Assembly: GCF_046098205.1 (NCBI RefSeq)
Contig: NZ_JBJURJ010000013.1
Span: forward strand, 124,001-188,000
Direction of reading: 5' to 3'
DNA from: Paenibacillus_AR mesotrionivorans
GTDB taxonomy: Bacteria; Bacillota; Bacilli; Paenibacillales; NBRC-103111
Length of the DNA stretch: 64,000 nt
Shown here piece after piece: positions 57,015-64,000 of this stretch. The notes under the pieces were generated by a model. That model was not told where the DNA came from. It saw only the letters and a list, made by a program, of their open reading frames with translations, and searched no databases. How positions within the stretch are numbered: the stretch's first letter is position 1; each line of letters begins with the position of its first letter. The translations under genes were made by a program, and so were the position numbers.

Positions 57015-57830
57015 CTATGCCTTACGCATATATGCCCGCACGGTTGCCGGAGCGAACACCGCCACAATTACAGCCGCCCCCACCAGGGAGATTACCAGAT
57101 CGCTGCCCACACTGCCGGAATTGGTCAGCTCCCGGACGGCGCTCACCAGATGGGAGATGGGGTTGAGGTTGGCAAACCACTGAAGCCATTTGGGCATGGT
57201 TTCCACAGGCACATAAGCATTGGATAAGAAGGTCAGAGGAAACAGAATGATCATGGACATCCCCTGTACACTGGAGGCCGTCCGGGCAATCACTCCAAAG
57301 AAGGCAAAAATCCAGCTGATGGCCCAGGAGCAGCCTATAACCAAAAGCCCTGCAAGCACCACATGCTCCACGCCTCCCGCAGGACGGTAGCCCATCAGAT
57401 ATCCCATGACAAAGGTCAGCACAGTGGCAATGGTATAACGGACCGTGTCCGCCAGAAGAGCCCCCGCCAGCGGGGCAATCCGCGCGATGGGAAGGGACTT
57501 GAAGCGGTCGAACACCCCTTTGTCCATATCCTCCCTCAGCTGGACCCCCGTGACGACCGAGGTAGTAATAACCGTCTGAACCAAAATCCCGGGAATAATT
57601 ATGGGCAGGTAGCTGGCCACGTCCCCGGAGATAGCACCACCGAAGATATAGGTGAACATCAGGGTGAAAATAATCGGCTGAATCGTAACATCAAATAGCT
57701 GTTCCGGTGTGTGCCGGATTTTGAGCAAACCCCGGTAGGCCATGGTCAAGGAATGCCGGATCGTCTGGCCCAGGCTGTTGCGGCTTTTCAGTTGGCGGGC
57801 TGCCCCGGGTGTAATGGTGGTCTGGCTCAT
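57015..57830 (-). CDS. ABC-2-type exporter permease (DrrB-like)
   Basis: A 271-residue permease. Six transmembrane helices are spread across the protein; the region near SWIFAFFGVIARTASSVQGM carries the conserved ABC-2 pattern, and LPIIIPGILVQTVITTS is typical of DrrB-type transporters. It overlaps the ATPase gene by 4 bp, so both form one exporter, probably for an antibiotic or lipid-like compound. The neighbouring two-component system may regulate it. Confidence 0.87.
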   Translation of the reverse strand: MSQTTITPGAARQLKSRNSLGQTIRHSLTMAYRGLLKIRHTPEQLFDVTIQPIIFTLMFTYIFGGAISGDVASYLPIIIPGILVQTVITTSVVTGVQLREDMDKGVFDRFKSLPIARIAPLAGALLADTVRYTIATVLTFVMGYLMGYRPAGGVEHVVLAGLLVIGCSWAISWIFAFFGVIARTASSVQGMSMIILFPLTFLSNAYVPVETMPKWLQWFANLNPISHLVSAVRELTNSGSVGSDLVISLVGAAVIVAVFAPATVRAYMRKA

Positions 57831-58864
57831 ACGTTTGCCTCCTTCAATTGATGTGCTGCCGCGTGCTGCCCGGACGGCTTATCTTCTGCCGGCGCATCTC
57901 CGGTAATGGTCAGGAACACCTCATCCAGCGTCGGCTTCTGCATGCTCATTTCCGCCAGGCGGATTCCGTCCTCCCGGAGGGCGATAAGCAGATCCGCAAC
58001 TTTGTCGGGATCGGACATTGGTGCCGTAATTTTTCCGGCTTCCGCCGAAACCGCCGCCCGCACCTGCAGCACCTGCTCCACCTTCCGTCGTGCATGCTCC
58101 GTTTCCAGCGGCTCCGCCACCCGCAGCTGCAGGGATGCAGTGCCTACCGACATTTTCAGCTCATCCACCGTACCTTCCGCTACCACATGGCCGCGGTCGA
58201 TAACAGCGATCCGGTCCGCCAGCTGATCCGCTTCATCCAGATACTGGGTGGTCAAAAGCACAGTGGAGCCCGTTTTGACCAAACGCCGGATGGTTTCCCA
58301 CATTTGGGCCCGGGTCCGGGGATCAAGACCGGTAGTCGGTTCATCCAGAAAGATCAGCGGCGGCTGGGCGATAAGACTGGCGGCCAGATCCAGCCGGCGC
58401 CGCATTCCCCCGGAGAAATTCTTCAGGGGCCGCTTCGCTGCCTCTGTCAGACCGAACTCCTCCAGCAGCTCCGCCGCCTTCCTCTTCGCGTCCACCCGGG
58501 ACAACCCAAGCAGCCGGGAGAAAATCACCAGATTCTCCGTGGCGCTTAAGGATTCATCCACGGATGCATATTGCCCCGTGACACCGATCAGCTGCCGCAC
58601 TATATGCGGCTCTCTTCCCACATCATGCCCAAAAATCTGCGCCGAACCCGCGTCCGGCCTTAACAGCGTCGCCAGCATCCGGATGGTGGTGGTTTTACCT
58701 GCCCCATTCGGTCCAAGCACCCCGTATATACTGCCGGTCTTCACATGCAGATTTACCCCGTCCACGGCCCGGTTGTCCCCGAAGGTTTTGACCAGCCCGC
58801 TGGCTTCCACCGCCCATTGTCCGCCGGCGGCACTTGCCTCTCTTTTCTTTTTCTCCATCTCCAT
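57827..58864 (-). CDS. ABC exporter ATPase (DrrA-like)
   Basis: A 345-residue ATPase with a C-terminal extension. Walker A is GPNGAGKTT, the signature is NFSGGMRRRLDLAA, and Walker B is LIFLDEPTTGLDP. The domain after residue about 230 matches the DrrA-type C-terminus. The first residues (MEMEKKKREASAAGG) are a basic extension after a GGGAGG site 6 nt before the ATG. It pairs with the permease gene downstream. A transcription attenuator candidate (58924-58950) lies upstream. Confidence 0.9.
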   Translation of the reverse strand: MEMEKKKREASAAGGQWAVEASGLVKTFGDNRAVDGVNLHVKTGSIYGVLGPNGAGKTTTIRMLATLLRPDAGSAQIFGHDVGREPHIVRQLIGVTGQYASVDESLSATENLVIFSRLLGLSRVDAKRKAAELLEEFGLTEAAKRPLKNFSGGMRRRLDLAASLIAQPPLIFLDEPTTGLDPRTRAQMWETIRRLVKTGSTVLLTTQYLDEADQLADRIAVIDRGHVVAEGTVDELKMSVGTASLQLRVAEPLETEHARRKVEQVLQVRAAVSAEAGKITAPMSDPDKVADLLIALREDGIRLAEMSMQKPTLDEVFLTITGDAPAEDKPSGQHAAAHQLKEANV

Positions 58865-58923
58865 TGCCTCCCTGATCCGTTGATATTGGCATGGTATCGC
58901 AGATTTATGAACTCAATATGAAC

Positions 58924-58950
58924 AAAAAAAGAGAGGCCTAAGCCCTCTCC
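58924..58950 (-). terminator. Terminator-like hairpin upstream of the ABC operon
   Basis: On the minus strand GGAGAGGGCTTAGGCCTCTC folds into a GAGAGG/CCTCTC stem and is followed by TTTTTTT. It sits about 60-85 bp before the ABC ATPase ATG, with no minus-strand gene ahead of it, so it may be an attenuator rather than the end of a gene. Confidence 0.6.
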
Positions 58951-59086
58951 GGAAAAAAGCGCGCTTTCTAAATGCTGGAAAAGAAGCAGTTTATTTGATA
59001 CGATGAAGTCGGACATCCTGCGCGAACAAAAAACAATGGACATATCTGCAGAACCTTAAACTTATAACAACGGGAGCTGGAATGGA

Positions 59087-59695
59087 ATGAATCTGTTTCA
59101 GGGAATGGAAGGCATGCGAATGGCCAACGGCCTTTTTTGGCTGAATGAGCCGGAGAAGTGGAGCTTTGGGCCTCAGGGGCTGGTGGTGGAGGCTCCGCGG
59201 TCCACTAACTTTTTTAATGATCCGGAGATCGGAAGCATTGATGTGACAGCGCCATTCTTGTATGCGGAGGTAAAGGGGGATTTTGATCTGACCACACGGG
59301 TTGGCATCAAAATGCTAAAGTGGTATGATGCGGGATGCCTGCTGATTATGGCGGACGAAGCCCGCTGGGCAAAGCTGTGTTACGAAAATTGGAAAACGGG
59401 GCCTTCCATTGTAAGCGTTGTCACAAGAGCGGTTTCCGATGACTGTCCCTCTCATGTCATCGGCGAGGTTCAGCCCTACCTGAGAGTGCTGCGGTCCGGC
59501 AGCTGCTTCGGCTTCTATTATTCATTGGATGGTACAGCCTGGACGCTGATCCGCTACTTCAGCATGGATGCGCCGGAGAAAATCAAGGCAGGTATCCTGG
59601 CCCAAGCCCCCATCGGCAAAAGCTGCAGCGTCAGCTTTGAGTTCCTGAGGCTGGAGGCCAAGCCGGTGAAAAGCGCGAAGGAAATACCGGGATAA
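59087..59695 (+). CDS. DUF1349 family protein
   Basis: A 202-residue concanavalin-like beta-sandwich protein. Features of DUF1349 include WLNEPEKWSFGPQGLVVEAP at the start, GDFDLTTRVG, YDAGCLLIMADEARWAKLCY in the middle and FGFYYSLDGTAWTLIRYF near the end. Family members occur in carbohydrate utilisation loci, but function is not settled. A GGGAG site lies upstream of ATG 59087. It is divergent from the ABC exporter operon and followed by the terminator at 59733. Confidence 0.8.
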   Translation: MNLFQGMEGMRMANGLFWLNEPEKWSFGPQGLVVEAPRSTNFFNDPEIGSIDVTAPFLYAEVKGDFDLTTRVGIKMLKWYDAGCLLIMADEARWAKLCYENWKTGPSIVSVVTRAVSDDCPSHVIGEVQPYLRVLRSGSCFGFYYSLDGTAWTLIRYFSMDAPEKIKAGILAQAPIGKSCSVSFEFLRLEAKPVKSAKEIPG

Positions 59696-59732
59696 CCGGA
59701 AGCCCGGCCTCCCTCATTGCCTCACTACATAT

Positions 59733-59783
59733 AAAAAAGCAGGTAAAACCTTAGACCGCACTCTAAGTGTTTACCTGCTTATT
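59733..59783. terminator. Intrinsic terminator between DUF1349 gene and ykkD
   Basis: AGCAGGTAAA pairs with TTTACCTGCT, and an inner CTTAGA/TCTAAG stem extends it. A-tract and T-rich flanks allow use by both convergent genes. Confidence 0.85.
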
Positions 59784-59807
59784 CACGTTTTGGCGTGTCG
59801 GTTCCAA

Positions 59808-60122
59808 TCACCCCGCCAGCTTTAAGCCCACAGCGGCGGCCAGCACCGTTGCGATACAAAGAACCCGCGGCAAATTACGGGGCTCTCCGTAGATCACCAT
59901 TCCGAGAATCGCACCGCCGGAAGCCCCGATGCCCGTCCATATGGCATAAGCTGTACCCATCGGCAGCACCTTCATGGCTTGGGACAGGAAAAGAAAGCTT
60001 AGCGCAAAACCGCCCGCCATGTAAAGGAAGGCTCTCCAGCTCCGTTCCTTATTCAGTTTATTAATCATGGCTACACCAAGCATCTCAAACAATCCGGCCA
60101 ATATGAGAAACATCCATTCCAT
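59808..60122 (-). CDS. ykkD: Small multidrug resistance-type guanidinium exporter subunit
   Basis: A 104-residue four-helix SMR protein. Residues LFEMLGVAMINKLNK near the start, PMGTAYAIWTGIGASGGAIL in the middle and AAVGLKLAG at the end follow B. subtilis YkkD. The helix-1 glutamate (E13) that binds substrate is present. It is the second gene of a pair whose first gene starts 345 bp upstream on the same strand. Paired SMR proteins export guanidinium, and the guanidine-I riboswitch upstream supports this role. Confidence 0.9.
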   Translation of the reverse strand: MEWMFLILAGLFEMLGVAMINKLNKERSWRAFLYMAGGFALSFLFLSQAMKVLPMGTAYAIWTGIGASGGAILGMVIYGEPRNLPRVLCIATVLAAAVGLKLAG

Positions 60123-60125
60123 GGT

Positions 60126-60467
60126 TTATCCTGCCTCCTGTTCCGTTTCTGGTTGCGGGCTGAGCAGCTTCAAGCCGGTAACCCCGGCCAGCAAAAGCGC
60201 GATCAGAAGAATCTTCAACCCGTTTGCCGGCGCATCAAAAAGCAGCAGCTCCGCAACCACCGTTCCGGCGGTTCCCAGCCCGACAAACACCGCATACACC
60301 GTACCTACCGGAAGCGCCCGGGAAGCCCGGATCATCAGATAAAAGCTGGCGATAATGGCAATAACGGTTCCGGTGATTTCAACCAGTCCCTCCGCATGCT
60401 TCATCCCGATCACCCAGCCCACCTCGAAAAGCGCCGCTATACCGACAGATGCCCAATTTCTGTCCAT
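60126..60467 (-). CDS. ykkC: Small multidrug resistance-type guanidinium exporter subunit
   Basis: A 113-residue four-helix SMR protein that follows B. subtilis YkkC (GIAALFEVGWVIGMKHAEGL; LPVGTVYAVFVGLGTAGTVV). The conserved helix-1 Glu is in ALFEVGWVIG. It is the first gene of the pair, 3 bp upstream of ykkD, and presumably forms a heterodimer with it. Expression would be switched on by guanidine through the upstream riboswitch. AAGGAGG supports the ATG. Confidence 0.9.
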   Translation of the reverse strand: MDRNWASVGIAALFEVGWVIGMKHAEGLVEITGTVIAIIASFYLMIRASRALPVGTVYAVFVGLGTAGTVVAELLLFDAPANGLKILLIALLLAGVTGLKLLSPQPETEQEAG

Positions 60468-60518
60468 GGTTTCTCCTCCTTATGGTTCTATGTTTCCCGC
60501 AGCCCGGTAGATAAACGT

Positions 60519-60564
60519 AAAAAACCCGGAAGAATAAACTGCTGAATGCAGCTATTCTCCCGGG
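60519..60564 (-). terminator. Riboswitch terminator before ykkCD
   Basis: On the minus strand CCCGGGAGAATAGCTGC pairs with GCAGTTTATTCTTCCGGG (a few mismatches) followed by six T. The 5' arm belongs to the end of the aptamer, so guanidine binding would prevent this hairpin. Confidence 0.88.
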
Positions 60565-60650
60565 CTTTTGTCCCTCCGTGTCAACAGTCCGAAGACTGCC
60601 GCCTTCTCTCGGACCAGGCCAGCCTAAAGCTGCGGAACCCTAGAAAGCTT
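60553..60650 (-). promoter_or_regulatory. Guanidine-I (ykkC) riboswitch aptamer
   Basis: On the minus strand the conserved elements appear in order: CTAGGGTTCCGCAGC, CTGGTCCGAGAGA and ACACGGAGGGACAAAAGC, followed by CCCGGGAGA. This is the signature of the guanidine-I class. It sits immediately before the ykkCD pair and shares sequence with the terminator, as in B. subtilis. Confidence 0.93.
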
Positions 60651-60668
60651 TTTATGCGGTTGATGCCC

Positions 60669-60696
60669 ATTATACACACCCGTGGCGGGGTGTCAA
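60669..60696 (-). promoter_or_regulatory. Promoter of the guanidine riboswitch operon
   Basis: TTGACA (60696-60691) and TATAAT (60674-60669), both consensus, are 16 bp apart on the minus strand. An ACACCC/GGGTGT dyad fills the spacer (60678-60695) and might also act as the 3' hairpin of the gene that ends at 60707. Confidence 0.85.
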
Positions 60697-60706
60697 GGCT
60701 TTCAGG

Positions 60707-63700
60707 TTATAAGTGACTGCCCTCCGGCATCGTGGTAGGCTGAATCAGAACAGCGTCGAAGGAAGCATTCGCCCGCTCCGAATACAAGCCTGCCGCACCG
60801 GAGCCAAACCTGCTGTCGTGAGCAGTCAGCTTCTTTTGCCCGTTTAGATGCAATTCAATGGTATCTCCGGTGAATACCCCGCGAAACCGGTAAGAGACTC
60901 CCGGATTCAGGGCGATGGGCTCTTCTGCCAGCGTCTGCGTAACACCGCCGGTTACGGATTTGATGGATAGCTTGCCGTTCCCATACGAAAGCAGATAATA
61001 GTTGCTTCCGTCCTGCACCCGGCCGGCGATGCCGAACTCTCCCGCCAGGTGCCCGGGCCGAACCCAGGCAAGATAGCTGATATTGCCAAAGTGCGCCTTC
61101 GTATGGATAAAGGACGCCTCAGCAGCATGATCCGAAACCGCCAGAACCTGTTCCAAGGGATCAAAAGGGACAGCTCCTGCCGCCCGTGTCAGCGGGTCCT
61201 TTACATTGTAGGGAATAATGACCGCTTGCTTTTCCTTCCAAGCTCCGCTTACCGGTACCCAATGGTCGGTCAGGGCGGAAACACCTTCCTTGTAATCGAA
61301 GGAATCATGGAAGGCCGCCGGATTCATACCCCCTATGGAAATAAGAAGCTCCCAAAGATAGATATCCGCCGTGGTATGCTCCGTTTTGGTCCCGGCCCGG
61401 GATTGGGAATAGTACCCGTTGACGGTCTTGGCATAATAATCGGATACACCCACCGCTTGGAGCTTGGCTATACGGTCACGCATAGCTTCATTGCCAGGGG
61501 CGTTCCAATAACCGAACATATGCATCAGCATCCGGTTCTGCAAGGAGGGATCGATGCCGAGCACCGCATAGGTAGCACTCTCCCGCGGCCCGTCCGCATC
61601 GGAGGATGCGAATTCATGCTCCATTCCCGGCTCGCCCATATAATCGCCATCCTGGGCGATATGGTCCCATGTCCCATCCTGGGCCTTGGCAAACATCCTC
61701 ATGGGGTTAGCCAGAAATTCATCCAAGGTCACGCCTTTGAAGGACCAGCCCGGATTGCGGACAATTCCTTCCACCATAGCCGCTTTCGCAGCTTGTGATC
61801 CGAAATTCAGCGTACTGGCGAAGCTGGCATAAACAGACGTCAGTCCCATATCCATCAATTCCTGAACAAACGCGCCGTGATCATATTGCTGCAAGAGCCC
61901 CTTCACATTCTCCGTCCCCAGCACAAAGGAAGATGCATACAGCAGCGTCATATTGGGCTCCCAGTAGTTGGGGTTGCCGGTATAGGTATTGGGATCTCCG
62001 TTCATCGCCAGGCGGGCGGCCGTTCTTCTGCTGCCATATTGATCATACTCGCTTGTCGTGAAGACCGTGCTGATCAAGGCGGCTTTGAAAAAAACCGCCA
62101 GCTTGGAGCGCTCCTGCTCCGTCAGCAAGCTCATGATTTCCTCATCATTCCACAGCAGAGCGGCAGAGGACACCATGGAGGAATGACCGCGGGAATCCAG
62201 CCCCGCCTGGAGATTGGGCATATTGGCTCCTATGGTCAGCATCTTGCGGATAACCTCCACGCAGCGTTCAACCAGCATAGGGTCACGATTGCCCGAGAGG
62301 ACGGCCTGCACGATGGCTTCGAAGGACTTGCTCCCTCTCAGCTCCGAGAAGGAGCCCTGGGCCGCATCCTTGTTGCCGAAGATAATATTGGCCGAGTCCA
62401 TCATCGCCAGCTCCAAGGTGCTTTCCAGAGGGGCGGGATACGGATAGGCGGTGTCCGCAGCTGTGATGGATGGCGATATCTGGTCAGCTTTCTGCTTATT
62501 CCCCAATGCATCCATGATACTGCTGGCGGCAAGCCGGATTCGGTTGCCTTCCCCGGCAATCGGGCTGTCCAGGGAAATGGATACCGTTTGACCGTTTATG
62601 CTGACATGGTCCGCAGCATTCAGGGGCCGATATTCCCCGCCATTGTCATCGGAGTAATAAACGCCGTTATGGAAGGCCGTCTCATCGGATAAGGCGTTGA
62701 ACACCGGCTCATCAAACACCAGCATGATTTTCCTGTTCATGTTGACCGCATAAGCCTTCTCCAGGACCGGAGCAGCCGTGTCAGCCGTTATGAAGTCGGA
62801 TACATAAGGCATCCCCACCAGATTGCCCGCCTCATCCTTCAAAGCATCAGGCTCAATACGGAGCTTATTTTGGTTTCCAGCCAGCTTGGATTCCAGAGTA
62901 ACCACAAGCTTGCCGTCTGCAAGTGCTGCGGTGTCTCCTTCCTTCAAAGGGGCATAAGCTATCCCGTCTTGTGCAAAGGATACGGCGGCTTTCAGGGCCG
63001 CTTCATCACTGGCTGAACGGAACAGCGGCTCATCCGCCGAAACCGTCAATATCCGGTTGGTGCGGTCTGTCTCCACACTGCTGCTCAGCACAGGGGCAGT
63101 GGCGTCATATGCCAGCTCTCCGATCAGGAGTTCATGGCCGATGGCATTGCCGGCTTCATCGGACAAGGCATTGGCGTTTATGCGTACCTTGGCGCCCGGC
63201 AAGCTAAGCCTGTCGGCCAATACGACAGACAGGGTATCTCCCAGTATAGCTGCGGAGTCCTCCGGTGAAAGCGGAGTAAACAGGTTCCCGTCCCGGGACA
63301 GGGAAATGGCCGGTAGAAGTCCGTTTAGGCCGGTTGTCCGGAGATATTCGTTAAAACGGAGCTCCAGCCTGCGGTTTTCCCCGCTTACCGCTGCCGCCTC
63401 CAAAACAGGAGCGGTCACATCATAATCAAGGATCAGCTGCGGCGGATTCGCCCCCTCCTTGCTGCTGACTGTACGGTTCGAGCTGGTATTGGTTCCCTTC
63501 AGCATAAAGGAAATTACCTCCCCCGAATTTCGGCTCAAGACGTAATCCGTTACATTCCACTGGTACCATCCCGGCGCACCGCCTACCAGGGCTTTACCCA
63601 CAATCTCGGAATGGGGAGGCTGATTGGCATAGGTCAGCCCGTCTTCCGTCCATCCCTCGTCAGTTACGGCATACAAGGACAGCTCCTGGGGAAGAGGACC

Positions 63701-64000
63701 GGCATCGTTAAAATACAGACGGAGGATAGCCTGATTGAAAGGACCCGCGTTGACAGCAGGGAATTGGAGAAAAATTCTGCGGTTAAATGCCCCTCCGCCT
63801 TCCTTCAGCTCCATCACCGCTTTTTTTCCGTAATTGGTAGCGGTGGTTGAAGACCCGCTGTTAACATGCGCATCCATTACCGGAGCCATGACTGTCCGAA
63901 ACGCTCCCTCCGCAGCCGCACCGGTTCCTGCAGGTATAAAGGCTTGAACCAGCAGCAGCATTTGAAGAATGGCCAGCCACAGGCTAACCGCCTTTATCCA
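60707..64000 (-). CDS. Very large secreted modular protein, possible polysaccharide-active enzyme (5' end outside window)
   Basis: At least 1097 codons; the frame stays open to the right edge, so the start lies beyond 64000. The residues before Met 63961 (SLWLAILQMLLLVQAFIPAG) look like part of a signal peptide. Next comes a CBM96/DNRLRE-like domain (to about residue 175; ATNYGKKAVMELKEG, FLQFPAV), then three SwmB-like repeats (each ending in LSDEAGN/LKDEAGN/IMDALGN; about 180-500). A helical segment of about 370 residues (WNDEEIMSLL, NYWEPNMTLLYASSFV, GYWNAPGNEAMRDRI) resembles alpha/alpha-toroid polysaccharide lyases. The end is a LamG/concanavalin-like domain. Exact enzymatic class is not recognisable. 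Confidence 0.7.
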   Translation of the reverse strand, partial: WIKAVSLWLAILQMLLLVQAFIPAGTGAAAEGAFRTVMAPVMDAHVNSGSSTTATNYGKKAVMELKEGGGAFNRRIFLQFPAVNAGPFNQAILRLYFNDAGPLPQELSLYAVTDEGWTEDGLTYANQPPHSEIVGKALVGGAPGWYQWNVTDYVLSRNSGEVISFMLKGTNTSSNRTVSSKEGANPPQLILDYDVTAPVLEAAAVSGENRRLELRFNEYLRTTGLNGLLPAISLSRDGNLFTPLSPEDSAAILGDTLSVVLADRLSLPGAKVRINANALSDEAGNAIGHELLIGELAYDATAPVLSSSVETDRTNRILTVSADEPLFRSASDEAALKAAVSFAQDGIAYAPLKEGDTAALADGKLVVTLESKLAGNQNKLRIEPDALKDEAGNLVGMPYVSDFITADTAAPVLEKAYAVNMNRKIMLVFDEPVFNALSDETAFHNGVYYSDDNGGEYRPLNAADHVSINGQTVSISLDSPIAGEGNRIRLAASSIMDALGNKQKADQISPSITAADTAYPYPAPLESTLELAMMDSANIIFGNKDAAQGSFSELRGSKSFEAIVQAVLSGNRDPMLVERCVEVIRKMLTIGANMPNLQAGLDSRGHSSMVSSAALLWNDEEIMSLLTEQERSKLAVFFKAALISTVFTTSEYDQYGSRRTAARLAMNGDPNTYTGNPNYWEPNMTLLYASSFVLGTENVKGLLQQYDHGAFVQELMDMGLTSVYASFASTLNFGSQAAKAAMVEGIVRNPGWSFKGVTLDEFLANPMRMFAKAQDGTWDHIAQDGDYMGEPGMEHEFASSDADGPRESATYAVLGIDPSLQNRMLMHMFGYWNAPGNEAMRDRIAKLQAVGVSDYYAKTVNGYYSQSRAGTKTEHTTADIYLWELLISIGGMNPAAFHDSFDYKEGVSALTDHWVPVSGAWKEKQAVIIPYNVKDPLTRAAGAVPFDPLEQVLAVSDHAAEASFIHTKAHFGNISYLAWVRPGHLAGEFGIAGRVQDGSNYYLLSYGNGKLSIKSVTGGVTQTLAEEPIALNPGVSYRFRGVFTGDTIELHLNGQKKLTAHDSRFGSGAAGLYSERANASFDAVLIQPTTMPEGSHL

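Overview
The window looks like chromosomal DNA from a low-GC-lineage (Bacillota) endospore former with moderately high GC, most probably Paenibacillus or a close relative. Evidence: AGGAGG-type ribosome binding sites, frequent GTG/TTG starts, many intrinsic terminators, a tyrosyl T-box, guanine and guanidine riboswitches, a Bacillus-type LexA box, YtxGH/YueI/YutE/YkkCD homologues, spore-surface-like collagen and DUF4183 proteins, and many AraC/MerR/TetR/PadR regulators. No phage, plasmid, CRISPR array or intact transposon was found. The species call is inference.

Layout. 0-7 kb: a 5'-truncated gene, a repeat array, a BlaI/M56 (BlaR1-like) pair behind a dyad operator, murI, a PdaA-like lipoprotein deacetylase, a CGNR regulator and a DinB protein. 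7-21 kb: a repeat quartet, melA (GH4), bdbC, an AraC regulator, a NAGPA-type membrane protein, yueI, ytxHG, eda, a TetR/flavodoxin unit, a SufR-like regulator, thiD/yutE, small hypotheticals and a MerR-GGDEF fusion. 21-32 kb: three tandem tRNA-Lys(CTT) genes with promoter and terminator, a two-gene radical-SAM DNA repair/modification locus with a LexA box in its promoter, another radical SAM protein, msrAB, a CheX/hemerythrin pair, PadR/ene-reductase and a Rieske oxygenase. 32-44 kb: a guanine-riboswitch PRTase-IMPDH operon, an ECF sigma/membrane protein operon, a divergent LysR/purA-like pair, an APH-fold kinase, an AraC-GyrI protein and an SPFH/zinc-ribbon membrane operon. 44-55 kb: DUF4183 genes, further repeats, an SLC13 permease, T-box tyrS, two AraC-GyrI paralogues around a TipA-like MerR gene, a methyltransferase, a duplicated small protein and a collagen-like protein. 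55-64 kb: a two-component system beside a DrrAB-type ABC exporter, a DUF1349 protein, ykkCD under a guanidine-I riboswitch, and a very large secreted modular protein running off the end.

The most unusual signal is not a gene. Several intergenic spaces hold short motifs, often palindromic, repeated at fixed spacing close to 50 bp. One family (ATGCAAAAGTGCAGTTATTT) occurs twice as forward-51-forward-61-reverse-51-reverse with identical spacing but unrelated spacers. A second (CTAACGGAACTCAGCGACGC-like) occurs three times as 50/77-78/50. A third (ACTCGGTTTTTCGAGTT) is a 51-52 bp direct array. Conserved geometry with diverged filler suggests a spacing-dependent protein-binding or mobile element.

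Regulation is unusually readable: promoters with 16-19 bp spacers can be placed for blaI, the tRNAs, the LexA-box operon, the riboswitch operons, tyrS, the Rieske gene and the MerR gene. All functional calls rest on motif and family recognition by eye; no database search was run.
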